DNA of 64,000 bases from Sphingomonas cavernae (lineage in GTDB: Bacteria; Pseudomonadota; Alphaproteobacteria; Sphingomonadales; Sphingomonadaceae): contig NZ_QYUM01000001.1 of NCBI RefSeq assembly GCF_003590775.1, positions 1 to 64,000 of the forward strand. The letters are read 5' to 3'. Below are positions 23,824-33,420 of this stretch, in pieces. Below the pieces are notes generated by a model that saw only the letters and a list, made by a program, of their open reading frames with translations, did not search any database and was not told the origin of the DNA. The position numbers and the translations under genes are program-made. The stretch's first letter is position 1; the number at the start of each line of letters is the position of its first letter.

Positions 23824-24854
23824 GCACTTTCCCTTTGCTTGACCATGTCTAGCGCGACATCGGTGATCATGTCTTCCTGCCCGCCGACCATGCGGCGTTT
23901 GCCGAGTTCGACGAGGATGGCGCGGGTATCGAGGCCGTGGTCGGCGGCCGCCTTTTCCGCGTGGCGCAGGAAGGAGGAATAGACGCCCGCATAACCCAGC
24001 GAGAGCGTCTCGCGATCGACGCGGACGGGGCGATCCTGGAGCGGGCGCACGAGATCCTCCGCGGCATCCATCAGCATCATCAAATCGCAGCCATGGTTCC
24101 AGCCCTTGCGGTCGGCGGCGGCTATGAAGACCTCCAGCGGTGCGTTGCCCGCGCCCGCGCCCATGCCCGCGAGACTCGCGTCGATGCGGATCGCGCCCTG
24201 CTGCACCGCAATCACCGAGTTGGCGACGCCCAGCGAGAGATTGTGATGCGCGTGGATGCCGCGCTGGGTTTCGGGCTTGAGCACGCGGTCATAGGCTTCG
24301 AACCGCGCGCGAACCCCGTCCATATCGAGCGCGCCGCCGCTGTCGGTGACGTAGACGCAGTGTGCACCATAGCTCTCCATGAGGAGCGCCTGACCGGCGA
24401 GCACATCGGGCGCAACCATGTGGCTCATCATCAGGAAGCCGGACACATCCATGCCGAGATTGCGCGCGGCCTCGATATGCTGTTTGGCGACATCGGCCTC
24501 GGTGCAGTGCGTTGCGATACGCACCGAACGCACACCCATGTCATACGCGCGCTTCAGATCGTGGACGGTGCCGATCCCGGGGAGCAGCAGCGTGGTGAGC
24601 ACGCTGTGCTCAAGCACCTCGGCAACCGCGCCGATCCAGTCCCAATCGGTATGCGCGCCAAAGCCATAGTTGAAGCTCGAACCCGCAAGTCCGTCGCCAT
24701 GCGCCACCTCGATCGCGTCGACTTTCGCTGTATCGAGCGCCTTTGCGATCTTCACGACATGATCGAGACCGTACTGGTGCCGGATCGCGTGCATGCCATC
24801 GCGCAGCGTGACGTCCTGGATGTAGAGCTTGGTCGTGGTCGGATCGAAACTCAT
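23820..24854 (-). CDS. nbaI: 4-hydroxy-2-oxovalerate aldolase
   Basis: A 344-residue DmpG-type aldolase splitting 4-hydroxy-2-oxovalerate into pyruvate and acetaldehyde. It has the TIM-barrel motif [13 protein letters not shown], with the catalytic Arg-Asp pair and a His, the metal ligands in [15 protein letters not shown], and the communication domain at the C-terminus. The ATG at 24854 overlaps the stop of the acetaldehyde dehydrogenase gene (ATGA). The two products normally form a channelling complex. Confidence 0.95.
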   Translation of the reverse strand: MSFDPTTTKLYIQDVTLRDGMHAIRHQYGLDHVVKIAKALDTAKVDAIEVAHGDGLAGSSFNYGFGAHTDWDWIGAVAEVLEHSVLTTLLLPGIGTVHDLKRAYDMGVRSVRIATHCTEADVAKQHIEAARNLGMDVSGFLMMSHMVAPDVLAGQALLMESYGAHCVYVTDSGGALDMDGVRARFEAYDRVLKPETQRGIHAHHNLSLGVANSVIAVQQGAIRIDASLAGMGAGAGNAPLEVFIAAADRKGWNHGCDLMMLMDAAEDLVRPLQDRPVRVDRETLSLGYAGVYSSFLRHAEKAAADHGLDTRAILVELGKRRMVGGQEDMITDVALDMVKQRESA

Positions 24855-25795
24855 GCTGCGATCCTTTCCTTCTTGCGCGCCGCGATCTTCTCGGCGGTCC
24901 TGAGCGCGGCGGAGGTCATGATGTCGAGATTGCCTGCATAGGCGGGGAGATAATGTGCCGCCCCCTCGACCTCGAGGAAGACGCTGACCTTCAGCCCTGT
25001 AAAATTGCCGTCCATCTCTGGAATATGCAGCGGTGCGTTGGAACCGATATGCTCGAACTGTACCGCCTGTTTCAGCCGATAGCCGGGGGCATAGGATTGC
25101 ACCTCGGCAACCATCGCCTCGACCGAAGCGGTGATCGCGTCGCGGTTGCCATCCTCGGTCAGGCAGAAAACGGTGTCGCGCATGATGAGCGGCGGTTCGG
25201 CGGGATTGAGCACGATGATCGCCTTGCCGCGCGTGGCGCCGCCGATCACCTCGATCGCTTTCGACGTTGTTTCGGTGAACTCGTCGATATTGGCGCGCGT
25301 GCCGGGGCCGGCGCTCTTCGACGCGATCGAGGCGACGATCTCGCCATAATGCACCTTGGCGACGCGGTTGATCGCGGCGACGATCGGAATCGTCGCCTGT
25401 CCGCCGCACGTCACCATGTTGACGTTCGCCGCACCCAGATGCGCGTCGCCATTGACGGGCGGGATGACATACGGGCCGATCGCGGCGGGCGTCAGGTCGA
25501 TCACGGTCTTGCCATGCGCCTTCAGCACTGCGTCGTGCCTCGCGTGCGCGCCCGCCGAGGTCGCGTCGAACACGATCCCGATATCATCGAAGCCGGGCAG
25601 CGCGATCAGGCCCTCAATGCCGCCGGCAGTCACGGGCACACCCATGCGTTCGGCGCGCTTCAGGCCTTCGGATTCGGGATCGATGCCGACGAACGCGCCC
25701 ATTTCGAGCGTGTCGGAAAGGCGCATGATCTTGATCATCAGGTCGGTGCCGATATTGCCCGATCCGATGATCGCGACTTTCGTCTTGCCGGTCAT
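24851..25795 (-). CDS. nbaJ: acetaldehyde dehydrogenase (acylating)
   Basis: A 314-residue DmpF/MhpF-type enzyme turning acetaldehyde, NAD and CoA into acetyl-CoA. It has the N-terminal NAD motif [11 protein letters not shown], catalytic C130 in [12 protein letters not shown], and the usual [16 protein letters not shown] loop. It overlaps genes on both sides by 4 bp and partners with the aldolase encoded next. Confidence 0.95.
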   Translation of the reverse strand: MTGKTKVAIIGSGNIGTDLMIKIMRLSDTLEMGAFVGIDPESEGLKRAERMGVPVTAGGIEGLIALPGFDDIGIVFDATSAGAHARHDAVLKAHGKTVIDLTPAAIGPYVIPPVNGDAHLGAANVNMVTCGGQATIPIVAAINRVAKVHYGEIVASIASKSAGPGTRANIDEFTETTSKAIEVIGGATRGKAIIVLNPAEPPLIMRDTVFCLTEDGNRDAITASVEAMVAEVQSYAPGYRLKQAVQFEHIGSNAPLHIPEMDGNFTGLKVSVFLEVEGAAHYLPAYAGNLDIMTSAALRTAEKIAARKKERIAA

Positions 25796-26595
25796 GCGCG
25801 CGTTCCCTTGCCGAAGCGTACGGAGACGCTGCCAAGTCCGTTGATGCGCACGTCGATCGTATCGCTTGCCTGCACCGCAGTCATGGGGCCGAGCGCACCG
25901 GTCAGGATGATGTCGCCTGCGCCCAAGGGACGGCCCGAAGCCACCATCACGTCGGCCAGCCAGCGCGCAGCGTTCAGCGGATTGCCGAGACACGCGCGGC
26001 CCGCGCCCGAGGATACGGTCTGGCCATTGGCTTCGAGCACCATGCCGCAGAGCCTGAGATCGAAATCGGAAAGCTTGCGCGGCGAGGTGCCGAGCACGAA
26101 CGCGCCAGAAGAAGCGTTGTCGGCGATGGTGTCGAGGATGCCGATCTTCCAGTCGGCGATGCGGCTGCCGACAATCTCGATGCACGGGAGCGCATAGGCC
26201 GTCGCGCAGATGATGTCCGCGATCGTGTGGCGTTCATGCGGAAGGTCGCGGTCAAGCACCAGCGCGACCTCGGCCTCAACCTTGGGCTGGAGCACCGCGT
26301 CGATCGGCACTTCGGCGCAGTCGTCCCATGCCATGTCCGCAAAGAGCATCCCGTAATCGGGCTGGTCGACGCCGAGCTGCGTTTGGACCGAGCTGGAGGT
26401 GAGCCCGATCTTGCGACCGACGAGCCGGCGGCCCGCGGCGAGCGCGGCGCGCGTGTTGATCTCCTGCGCCTGATAGGCGGCGGCGAGGTTGCCTGCCGGC
26501 AGCAGCGACGCGATCGGCGCGCAGGGGGTGCCGCTGCTTTCCGCGGTGCGAAGCGCTTCGGCGACCTGTTCGATTGGAGACATGGACGCGCTCAC
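25792..26595 (-). CDS. nbaH: 2-oxopent-4-enoate (vinylpyruvate) hydratase
   Basis: A 267-residue MhpD/DmpE-like hydratase adding water to 2-oxopent-4-enoate to give 4-hydroxy-2-oxovalerate. Family segments are VGRKIGLTS, the acidic metal site [10 protein letters not shown] and [15 protein letters not shown] at 26595 overlaps the upstream dehydrogenase stop (GTGA); an ATG four codons later (26583) is an alternative start. It resembles the decarboxylase at 23041-23823. Confidence 0.92.
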   Translation of the reverse strand: MSASMSPIEQVAEALRTAESSGTPCAPIASLLPAGNLAAAYQAQEINTRAALAAGRRLVGRKIGLTSSSVQTQLGVDQPDYGMLFADMAWDDCAEVPIDAVLQPKVEAEVALVLDRDLPHERHTIADIICATAYALPCIEIVGSRIADWKIGILDTIADNASSGAFVLGTSPRKLSDFDLRLCGMVLEANGQTVSSGAGRACLGNPLNAARWLADVMVASGRPLGAGDIILTGALGPMTAVQASDTIDVRINGLGSVSVRFGKGTRA

Positions 26596-28073
26596 AGCTT
26601 GATGCAGATGTTCATGGGTTCGGAATAAAAGGCGAGCGAATGCTCGCCGCCCTCGCGGCCGATGCCCGAGAGCTTCACCCCGCCAAAGGGCGTGCGGAGA
26701 TCGCGCAGGAACCAGTCATTGACCCAGACGACGCCGACCTCGAGCTGGCGTGCGACGCGGTGCGCGCGCTTGACGTCGCTCGTCCACACCGCCGAAGCGA
26801 GGCCGTAGCGCGAGTCATTGGCGCGTTCGATCACCTCCTCTTCAGTGTCGAAGGGGGCGATATGGCAGACGGGCCCGAAAATCTCCTCGCGCACGCAGCG
26901 GGCGTCGTCCGATAGACCGGTAAAGATGGTCGGCTCGACAAAGCTGCCCTGATCGAGATCGTTGCCGAATTGCGGCACACCGCCGCCGGTGACGACCGTG
27001 GCGCCTTCTTCGACCGCGAGCTTGTAATAGCCGAGCACCTTGTCGCGGTGCTGTGCCGAGATCAGCGGGCCCATATCGGCGCCGTCGAACGGATTGCCGA
27101 TCCTGAGCGCCCTGGCGCGCGCGGCGAGTTCGTGGACGAAGCGATCGAAGATCGGACGCTGGACATAGACGCGCTCCGAACACAGGCAGACCTGCCCGCA
27201 ATTGGAGAAGACCGATCGCATCGTGCCCGCGATCGCGGCTTCGAAATCGGCGTCCTCGAACACGATCGCAGCGTTCTTGCCGCCAAGCTCGAAGGAGATC
27301 GGCTTCACGTCAGCGGCGGCGCCGCGCATGATCGCAGAGCCCGTCGCGGACTCGCCGGTGAAGGTGATCGCGTCTATGTCGGGGTGGCTGACCAGCCATT
27401 CGCCTGTCGAATTGCCGCCAAAGCCGTGGACGAGGTTGAACACGCCCTTGGGCAGTCCGACCTGATCCATCACTTCTGCCAGCAGCGTCGCGGTCGAGGG
27501 GGTTTCCTCCGACGGCTTGGCGACCACGGTGTTGCCGCAGGCGAGCGCTGGCGCCACCTTCCAGGTGAGGAGCAGCAGCGGCAGGTTCCACGGAGACACC
27601 ACCGCGACAACGCCTAGCGGGCGTGCGATGCTGTAGTTGATCGCACCGAGCCCATCAGGCGTGTCGCTTTCGAAGCATTGCGTCGAGCGCGCCTGAGCAA
27701 GCGCGGCAAAGCTGCGGAAATTGGCGGCACCGCGCGGAATATCGATCCTGGTCGCCTGCAGGATCGACTTGCCCGTGTCGGCGATCTCGGCAGCGACGAA
27801 ATCGTCGAAGCGCGCCTCGATCGCGTCGGCAATCTTCACCAGCATCGCGGTGCGCTCGGCGAGCGTCATCCGCGCCCATGGCCCCTTCAGCGCGCGCCGC
27901 GCGGCATGCACCGCAGCATCGACGGTGGCTTTGTCGGCGAGCGCGACTTCGCCGATCGTGGCCCCCGTGACGGGATTGATGACCGGAAAACGTTCTCCAG
28001 CCTCCACGAAAGCGCCGTCGACATAGTTGGGGAGAATGCGTCCGGCGAAAGGGTAGGGATGGGGGGCGGTCAT
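26592..28073 (-). CDS. nbaE: 2-aminomuconate-6-semialdehyde dehydrogenase
   Basis: A 493-residue aldehyde dehydrogenase, first gene of the nba-like operon. N163 (PWNLP), E262 (FELGGK) and the nucleophile C296 (GQVCLC) are all present, and length is standard for the hydroxymuconic/aminomuconic semialdehyde group. From operon context it oxidises 2-aminomuconate semialdehyde to 2-aminomuconate, steering carbon away from spontaneous picolinate formation. The promoter lies in the 111-bp gap shared with the divergent LysR gene. Confidence 0.92.
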   Translation of the reverse strand: MTAPHPYPFAGRILPNYVDGAFVEAGERFPVINPVTGATIGEVALADKATVDAAVHAARRALKGPWARMTLAERTAMLVKIADAIEARFDDFVAAEIADTGKSILQATRIDIPRGAANFRSFAALAQARSTQCFESDTPDGLGAINYSIARPLGVVAVVSPWNLPLLLLTWKVAPALACGNTVVAKPSEETPSTATLLAEVMDQVGLPKGVFNLVHGFGGNSTGEWLVSHPDIDAITFTGESATGSAIMRGAAADVKPISFELGGKNAAIVFEDADFEAAIAGTMRSVFSNCGQVCLCSERVYVQRPIFDRFVHELAARARALRIGNPFDGADMGPLISAQHRDKVLGYYKLAVEEGATVVTGGGVPQFGNDLDQGSFVEPTIFTGLSDDARCVREEIFGPVCHIAPFDTEEEVIERANDSRYGLASAVWTSDVKRAHRVARQLEVGVVWVNDWFLRDLRTPFGGVKLSGIGREGGEHSLAFYSEPMNICIKL

Positions 28074-28184
28074 GCGGTTTCCAGCGGCAATTCTCGTTTG
28101 ATGCGGCCGAAACTATGGATTGTGTTTATAATGCGAAAATAATATTTTGAGGCCTTCGTATAACGCAAATGTGATAGGGTGAGG
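28074..28184. promoter_or_regulatory. divergent promoter region, nba-like operon / LysR gene
   Basis: The 111-bp AT-rich gap between divergent genes contains the dyad aaaat-aat-atttt (28136-28148) and gtataacg (28158-28165). The 11-mer aaaataatatt (28136-28146) recurs, reverse-complemented, at 42138-42148 before the first TonB receptor gene. The reverse complement of gtataacg recurs at 46362-46369. These are candidate LysR-type operator or promoter elements; the role is inferred. Confidence 0.45.
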
Positions 28185-29153
28185 ATGGCGGCGAGCGAGC
28201 GATCGACACAGGTGGTGGAGAACCGGCTGCTCGCCCGATTGAAGCTCAGGCAGCTCAAATTGCTGATCGCGGTGGGCGAGCAGCGCAACATCCTGCGCGC
28301 AGCGACGTTGCTCAACGTCGCGCAGCCCGCGGCGACCAAGATGATCCGCGATCTCGAGGCGACGCTCGACATGCAGCTCTTCGAGCGCTCGTCGCGCGGG
28401 GTGACGCCGACGCTCTATGGCGACGTCATCATCCGCCACGCCAAGCTGATCCTGTCGCAGGTGCGCCACGCCAGCGAGGAACTGTTGTCACTGCGCGAGG
28501 GGACGACGGGGAAGATCGCGGTGGGCACGCTGCTCGCGGCCGCGCCAAGCCTGCTTCCGCGCAGTATCGTCGCACTGAAGCGCGAGCGGCCGGGGATCAC
28601 AGTCTCATTGGTCGAGGGGACCAATGACAAGCTGATGCCGATGCTGCGCGTCGGCGATCTCGATCTGGTGGTCGGGCGACTCCCCGAATTCCGCGAGCGC
28701 GAGGGGCTGGTCCAGGAGGTGCTCTATGAGGAGCCCGTCTCGATCGTGGTGCGCAAGGGGCATCCGCTCGCCGAACTGTCGGTGGTGAAGCTCGCGGATC
28801 TTCAGGCGCAGGAATGGATCATGCCGCCGCCCGAGACTTCGCTCAGACGCCAGCTCGAACAGAGCTTTCGCAAGGCGAAGCTGGAACTGCCCGTGCGCGC
28901 GGTGGAATCGGTCTCGATCCTCGCCAACTACACGATCCTGCGCGAGACCGACATGGTCGCCGCTGTCCCTTATCAGGTGGCGGATGCGCAACCCGACCTG
29001 GTGCGGCTGCCCGTCAATTTCGACATCGGCTATGGCCCGATCGGCGTTACGCTGCGCTCGGGCGGGGATACCTCGCCCGCGACCAACTATTTCCTTGCCA
29101 TGCTCAGGCGCGTGGCGGCGGAGAGCGTCGCCGATCTTGAGGCGGCGAAATAG
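28185..29153 (+). CDS. LysR-family transcriptional regulator of the anthranilate operon
   Basis: A 322-residue LysR protein: N-terminal winged helix (LKLRQLKLLIAV..., recognition helix NVAQPAATKMIRDLE, about residues 20-75) followed by a periplasmic-binding-like effector domain. It belongs to the group that includes PcaQ and GbpR by its KLRQL-AQPAATK-FERS wording. The start is taken as ATG 28185 behind agggtgagg; a GTG two codons earlier is possible. Divergence from the nba-like operon makes it the likely activator, with a pathway intermediate as effector. It is a close paralogue of the regulator at 51024-51986. Confidence 0.9.
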   Translation: MAASERSTQVVENRLLARLKLRQLKLLIAVGEQRNILRAATLLNVAQPAATKMIRDLEATLDMQLFERSSRGVTPTLYGDVIIRHAKLILSQVRHASEELLSLREGTTGKIAVGTLLAAAPSLLPRSIVALKRERPGITVSLVEGTNDKLMPMLRVGDLDLVVGRLPEFREREGLVQEVLYEEPVSIVVRKGHPLAELSVVKLADLQAQEWIMPPPETSLRRQLEQSFRKAKLELPVRAVESVSILANYTILRETDMVAAVPYQVADAQPDLVRLPVNFDIGYGPIGVTLRSGGDTSPATNYFLAMLRRVAAESVADLEAAK

Positions 29154-29156
29154 CGA

Positions 29157-30422
29157 TCAGGTGACCGCCTCGACCGCGGCGAAGGCGGGATCGCGCCACA
29201 GTCCGGTCTCCATCGTGGCGACCAGGATATCGACCGCATCCCAGATATCGGCATAGCGCAGATAGAGCGGGGAGAAGCCGAAGCGCATCGTGGTCGGCGC
29301 GCGAAAATCGCCGATCACGCCGCGACTGATCAGCGCCTTCATGATCGGATAGCCATTGACGTGTTCGAGCGCGATGTGCCCGCCGCGATCATCGGTCTGG
29401 GCGGGGCCGCCGAGCGTGAAGCCGGCATCGCCCAATCGTGCTTCGACGAGATCCTGGAAGAGCTTGCCCAATGCGCGCGACTTTTCGCGTGCCGCACCGA
29501 CGCCCGCGCGCTCGGCGATATCGAGCCCTGCTTCGGCCGCGACCATGCTCAATATCGGCTGCGTGCCCGTGAGCATCCGTCCGATGCCCGATGCCGGGGC
29601 ATAGTCGCGCTCGAAGGCGAAGGGCGCGCCATGCCCCCACCAGCCGGTGAGCGGCTGGGTCATCGCCTCGTGATGGCGCTTAGCGGCGAACTGGAAGGCG
29701 GGGCTGCCCGGGCCGCCGTTGAGATACTTGTAGGTGCAGCCCACCGCGAAATCGACATTGCAGCCATTGAGATCGACGGGGATCGCGCCAGCGCTGTGGC
29801 ACAGATCCCAGACCGCGAGCGCGCCGACGGCGTGCGCCTGTGCGGTGATCGCGGCCATGTCGAGGATATGGCTGCTCTTGTAATGCACCTGCGTCAGCAC
29901 GACCGCGGCGACATCGGGTCCGATCGCGGAAGCGATCTCGTTCTTCTCGGCGAAGCGGATGACATGGCCGCGGCCCAGCGTCTCGATCAGCCCCTGGATG
30001 ACGTAATTGTCGGTCGGAAAATTCGATCCTTCCATCACAATGACGCGCCGGTCGGGGCGCATCGCGAGCGCGGCTGCGACGATGCGGAACAGGTTGAGGC
30101 TGGTGCTGTCGGTCATCACAACCTCACCCGCCTCGGCACCGATTAACCCCGCGATCCGGTCGCCCAGCCGATAGGGAAGTTGGAACCAGCCCGCGCGGTT
30201 CCAGCTCGTGACCAATCCCGTGCTCCATTCCTCGGCCGCCGCCTCGGTGACGCGCGCGATCGCCGCCTTGGGGCTGGGGCCGAGCGAATTGCCGTTCAGA
30301 TAGACAACGCCCCGGGGGAGCTGGAACTCGTCGATGAAAGCGCCAAGCGGGTCGGCGGCATCGAGCGCCAGTGCGGCGTCGCGCGTCAGATCGGTGGGGA
30401 GCACGGGAGCCGTTGCCATCAT
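29157..30422 (-). CDS. kynU: kynureninase
   Basis: A 421-residue PLP enzyme of fold type I that cleaves kynurenine or 3-hydroxykynurenine to (3-hydroxy)anthranilate and alanine. Visible are YLNGNSLGP near the N-terminus, D206 and H209 in WDLCHSAGA, and the PLP lysine K232 in CTYKYLNGGPG. Full length. Two adjacent ATG codons (30422, 30419) can serve as start. Its stop lies 3 bp after the LysR stop on the other strand. It feeds the neighbouring 3-hydroxyanthranilate pathway. Confidence 0.95.
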   Translation of the reverse strand: MMATAPVLPTDLTRDAALALDAADPLGAFIDEFQLPRGVVYLNGNSLGPSPKAAIARVTEAAAEEWSTGLVTSWNRAGWFQLPYRLGDRIAGLIGAEAGEVVMTDSTSLNLFRIVAAALAMRPDRRVIVMEGSNFPTDNYVIQGLIETLGRGHVIRFAEKNEIASAIGPDVAAVVLTQVHYKSSHILDMAAITAQAHAVGALAVWDLCHSAGAIPVDLNGCNVDFAVGCTYKYLNGGPGSPAFQFAAKRHHEAMTQPLTGWWGHGAPFAFERDYAPASGIGRMLTGTQPILSMVAAEAGLDIAERAGVGAAREKSRALGKLFQDLVEARLGDAGFTLGGPAQTDDRGGHIALEHVNGYPIMKALISRGVIGDFRAPTTMRFGFSPLYLRYADIWDAVDILVATMETGLWRDPAFAAVEAVT

Positions 30423-30427
30423 TGTGC

Positions 30428-30868
30428 TCAGGCCGTCTTTGCCTTGTAGGTGGCGGTGCCCACCCAGCCGCGTTCGGAAACGTCGATCATCACGCCCTCG
30501 GGTCCGGTCATCTTGTACTCGGCATTGTCCTTGGCGGGGTTCATGCCCAGCCCTTGCGCTATATTGACGTCGTGGCGCGGCGCAAAGCCCGAGTTTTCGA
30601 AGCGATCGACGATATCCTCGATATCCTCGCACTGAAAGCCGAGATGGTGGAGTCCGGTATAGCCCTCGGGGAACTCCATGCCAGCAGCGGGACGGTTCTT
30701 GAAGTTGAGGAGCGCGATGTTGATCGTGCCGTCGGTGACGTAATAGCCGAGCGCATTGCGGCTATCGACACGGCCCGCGATCGTCCAGCCGAGGACCTCG
30801 ACGAAGAACTTGGCGGCGTTGTCGGGATCCGCCGAGGCGATGGCGACGTGCTTCAGATGAACGGTCAT
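30428..30868 (-). CDS. VOC-superfamily protein (glyoxalase/dioxygenase fold), role unknown
   Basis: A 146-residue single-module vicinal-oxygen-chelate protein. Candidate metal ligands are H7 (LKHVAIAS), the histidines in GLHHLGFQCED, and a glutamate in the last strand (TGPEGVMIDV). It lies 5 bp upstream of kynU and 19 bp downstream of the aspartate-dehydrogenase-like gene on the same strand, so the three are probably co-transcribed. Ring cleavage in this pathway is already assigned to the cupin enzyme, so its job is open: isomerase, lyase or dioxygenase for a related substrate. Confidence 0.75.
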   Translation of the reverse strand: MTVHLKHVAIASADPDNAAKFFVEVLGWTIAGRVDSRNALGYYVTDGTINIALLNFKNRPAAGMEFPEGYTGLHHLGFQCEDIEDIVDRFENSGFAPRHDVNIAQGLGMNPAKDNAEYKMTGPEGVMIDVSERGWVGTATYKAKTA

Positions 30869-30887
30869 GGGTCTTCCTTTCTGTAAA

Positions 30888-31694
30888 TCAGGTGCCGACG
30901 CGCAGTGGCGCTGCGAGCCCGCGCAGCGCAGCGATCATGCTGAGCGCGGTGATGCGGCCGGTGCCGGGGTTCTCGTCGGTAGGGATGTTCTCGATCTCGA
31001 GGCCGAAGCGCGCGCTGTCGGCATCGACGTCGATGCGGTGGCAATTGCGCGTCCGGGTGGGATCGGCCCAGATCTCGAGCTCGGTGCGATCCGCCCCGAT
31101 GCCCGCGAGCCCAAGCGCGGCCGCGACATTGACGTTCGACGGGAAGGCGCGGGCGCCTTCGCGCGCGCTGCCGCGGAAGAGCAGCAGCGGTTCGGCGAGG
31201 TTGTCGAGGCTGATGCTATTCTCGACGACATGCTTGGCGGTACGCAGCGACTTGGGCGGCTTGCGCGTGACCATGCGGACCGAATGGATATTGCCCTCGG
31301 CCGCCGCGCGCACCGCGTCGAGGCCGAGCAGCGCGCCGGTCGCGAGGACGATCTGGCCATTGCCCGCACGCGCCTTGTCGACGATCTCGGGGTGCTCGAG
31401 GATCGCCGCGCCGCTAACGGTGACGAGCGTGCGCCCCGCGGTGAGCGCGGGCTCGGCGATCGACAGGAAGGCGGCGGTCGGTGCGCATTCGACGATAATG
31501 TCGCAGCGCGACGCGAGCTCGATCGGCGAGACGATCGGAACTGAAAGGCCGAGCTCGTGCGCGCGCTTCTCCGCGACCTCGCGACGGCCCGAGCTGATCG
31601 CGGCAAGCGTCAGCCCCGGCAATCCCTCCGCCAGCCTTTTCGCGACCACGGCGCCGATCGTGCCGAAGCCGGCAATACCCACATTACGCGTCAC
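30888..31694 (-). CDS. L-aspartate dehydrogenase-family protein (NadX-like)
   Basis: A 268-residue protein with an N-terminal Rossmann domain (GIAGFGTIGAVVAK) and the DUF108 catalytic domain: TRKPPKSL, FPSNVNVAAALGLAG and the ADPTRTRNCH stretch with H219 at the usual catalytic position. Typical members oxidise L-aspartate to iminoaspartate with NAD(P). No nadA/nadC is nearby, so NAD synthesis is not suggested by context; an amino-acid or imine step connected with kynurenine breakdown is possible. Start is GTG at 31694. First gene of the three-gene leftward set ending in kynU. Confidence 0.8.
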   Translation of the reverse strand: MTRNVGIAGFGTIGAVVAKRLAEGLPGLTLAAISSGRREVAEKRAHELGLSVPIVSPIELASRCDIIVECAPTAAFLSIAEPALTAGRTLVTVSGAAILEHPEIVDKARAGNGQIVLATGALLGLDAVRAAAEGNIHSVRMVTRKPPKSLRTAKHVVENSISLDNLAEPLLLFRGSAREGARAFPSNVNVAAALGLAGIGADRTELEIWADPTRTRNCHRIDVDADSARFGLEIENIPTDENPGTGRITALSMIAALRGLAAPLRVGT

Positions 31695-31909
31695 GCCCTT
31701 GTGTCTCCCCGTCTGGAATCGGGTCGAGCATAAGCGGGCTGCGTATCACCGAAATATAGTATTGCGGCGGCCCGTTATTGCGGAATGGCATAGTGTCGGC
31801 CGCCGTCACTATGCCGAAAGCGAATAACCGGGCGCCGTCTTTATAGGTTTCCTGTGGAGGTCGAGCGGCTAGCGCGCACCCTGTCCGGAATCGGAAAAGG
31901 GAGCGGGGC
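31695..31909. promoter_or_regulatory. divergent intergenic region
   Basis: The 215-bp gap between the leftward aspartate-dehydrogenase-like gene and the rightward TauE gene should hold both promoters. It contains a repeated ttattgcgg/tattgcgg word pair around 31761-31782 (spaced about 13 bp), which may be a regulator half-site pair. No gene is seen. Confidence 0.35.
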
Positions 31910-32731
31910 ATGGATATTTCGTCCTTGGTGATGATGGCGGTCGCGATGGCGGCGACGGGGCTGGTCGGCGGTGTGATCGCGGGGTTGCTCGGTGTCGGTG
32001 GCGGCATTGTCGTGGTGCCGATCCTCGATACGACATTGGGCATATTGGGCGTCGATCCTGCGATCCGCATGCACGTCGCGGTCGCGACCTCGCTTGCGAC
32101 AATCATACCGACCTCGATCTCCTCGTCGCGCGCACACGCAAAGAAGGGCGCGGTCGATGGCGACCTCGCGCGCAGATGGGGCGTCGCGATCCTGCTCGGC
32201 GCGGTGCTGGGCACGCTGATCGCATCGCATGTCCAGAGCGTCGTGCTTTCCGCGGTGTTCGCCGTGGTGGCCTTCCTCGTCGCGGCCAAGATGCTGCTGC
32301 CGCTCGATCACTTCACCTTCGCAAAGCAGGTTCCAGGCGGGGTCGCGGCGCAGACGATGCCGCTGGCGATCGGCACGACCTCCTCGATGATGGGCATCGG
32401 CGGGGGGACGCTGACGGTTCCGATCCTGACGCTGTGCAGCTATCCCATTCACCGCGCGGTCGGGACCGCTTCGCTGTTCGGGCTGCTGATCAGCATTCCC
32501 GGCACGATCGGCTATATCCTCGGCGGCTGGGGCGATCCGCGGCTGCCGATGGGAAGCCTTGGCTATGTCAACTGGATCGGCTTCCTGCTGATCGCGCCGA
32601 TGACCTGGATTTCAGCGCCCTGGGGCGCCGCGCTCGCGCACAAATTGTCGAAGCGTCATCTGGGTGTCGCATTTGGCGTTTTCCTTTTGATCGTCGCGCT
32701 GCGTATGGCGTGGCGTGTGCTGACAAGCTGA
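31910..32731 (+). CDS. TauE/SafE-family membrane transporter
   Basis: A 273-residue protein with about eight membrane segments and the two internally repeated glycine-rich family motifs, GLLGVGGGIVVVPIL (near 25) and GIGGGTLTVPIL (near 164). The family exports or imports sulfite, sulfonates or organic anions. It lies 14 bp before the acylpyruvase-like gene, so the pair is probably one transcript. A role in moving an aromatic breakdown intermediate or sulfite is inference only. Confidence 0.85.
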   Translation: MDISSLVMMAVAMAATGLVGGVIAGLLGVGGGIVVVPILDTTLGILGVDPAIRMHVAVATSLATIIPTSISSSRAHAKKGAVDGDLARRWGVAILLGAVLGTLIASHVQSVVLSAVFAVVAFLVAAKMLLPLDHFTFAKQVPGGVAAQTMPLAIGTTSSMMGIGGGTLTVPILTLCSYPIHRAVGTASLFGLLISIPGTIGYILGGWGDPRLPMGSLGYVNWIGFLLIAPMTWISAPWGAALAHKLSKRHLGVAFGVFLLIVALRMAWRVLTS

Positions 32732-32745
32732 GAGACACGACTCGC

Positions 32746-33420
32746 ATGACCATCGAACCGCCCGTCCAGCCCGTGCTTCCAATCGTCGGCGGCGGCCGCT
32801 TCCCCGTGGGACGCATTTTCTGCGTCGGGCGCAACTATGCCGAGCATGCGAAGGAAATGGGCGATGTGGTGGCCGAGCCGCCCTTTTTCTTCATCAAGCC
32901 CGCGAGCTGCCTGCCGACGGTGCCGGGCAAGCTGCCCTATCCGCCGCGCACCGAGGACCTGCATCACGAGGTGGAACTGGTCGTCGCGCTCGAACTGGGT
33001 GGCGCCGACATCGCCGAGCAGGACGCGCTGCGCCACGTCTTCGGCTATGCCATCGGGCTCGACATGACGCGCCGCGACCTGCAGGGCGCGGCCAAGGACA
33101 AGCGCCGCCCCTGGGACATGGGCAAGAGCTTCGACGGCGCAGCCCCCGTCGGCGCGATCACGCCCGCCACGGACGCGGGCGACCTCAGCGATGTCGCGAT
33201 CACGCTCACCGTCGATGGCGAGACGCGTCAGAGCGGGCGCACGTCGGAGATGCTGTGGAACGTTCCCGCGATCATCGCCGAGCTGTCGACCTATATGCGC
33301 CTGATGCCCGGCGATTTGATCTTCACCGGCACCCCCGCGGGCGTGGGCGCGGTCACGCGCGGCAATCAGCTAGAGGCCCGGATCGAGGGGCTGACCCCGC
33401 TCGAGGTGGAGATCGTGTAA
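32746..33420 (+). CDS. fumarylacetoacetate-hydrolase family protein (fumarylpyruvate hydrolase-like)
   Basis: A 224-residue short FAH-family enzyme with the metal-binding E-x-E of HHEVELVVAL (about residues 67-76), the GRNYAEHAKEM start, GLDMTRRDLQ, and the terminal FTGTPAGVGAV loop. Size and wording fit the fumarylpyruvate/acylpyruvate hydrolases (NagK/FAHD1-like), which split a C-C bond next to a 2,4-dioxo group. No gentisate dioxygenase or isomerase is visible here, so the exact substrate is open. Confidence 0.85.
   Translation: MTIEPPVQPVLPIVGGGRFPVGRIFCVGRNYAEHAKEMGDVVAEPPFFFIKPASCLPTVPGKLPYPPRTEDLHHEVELVVALELGGADIAEQDALRHVFGYAIGLDMTRRDLQGAAKDKRRPWDMGKSFDGAAPVGAITPATDAGDLSDVAITLTVDGETRQSGRTSEMLWNVPAIIAELSTYMRLMPGDLIFTGTPAGVGAVTRGNQLEARIEGLTPLEVEIV

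Noticed and set aside
24953-26197. 414-codon plus-strand open frame
   Set aside because: Overlaps two well-supported minus-strand genes of the nba-like operon and has no family wording.
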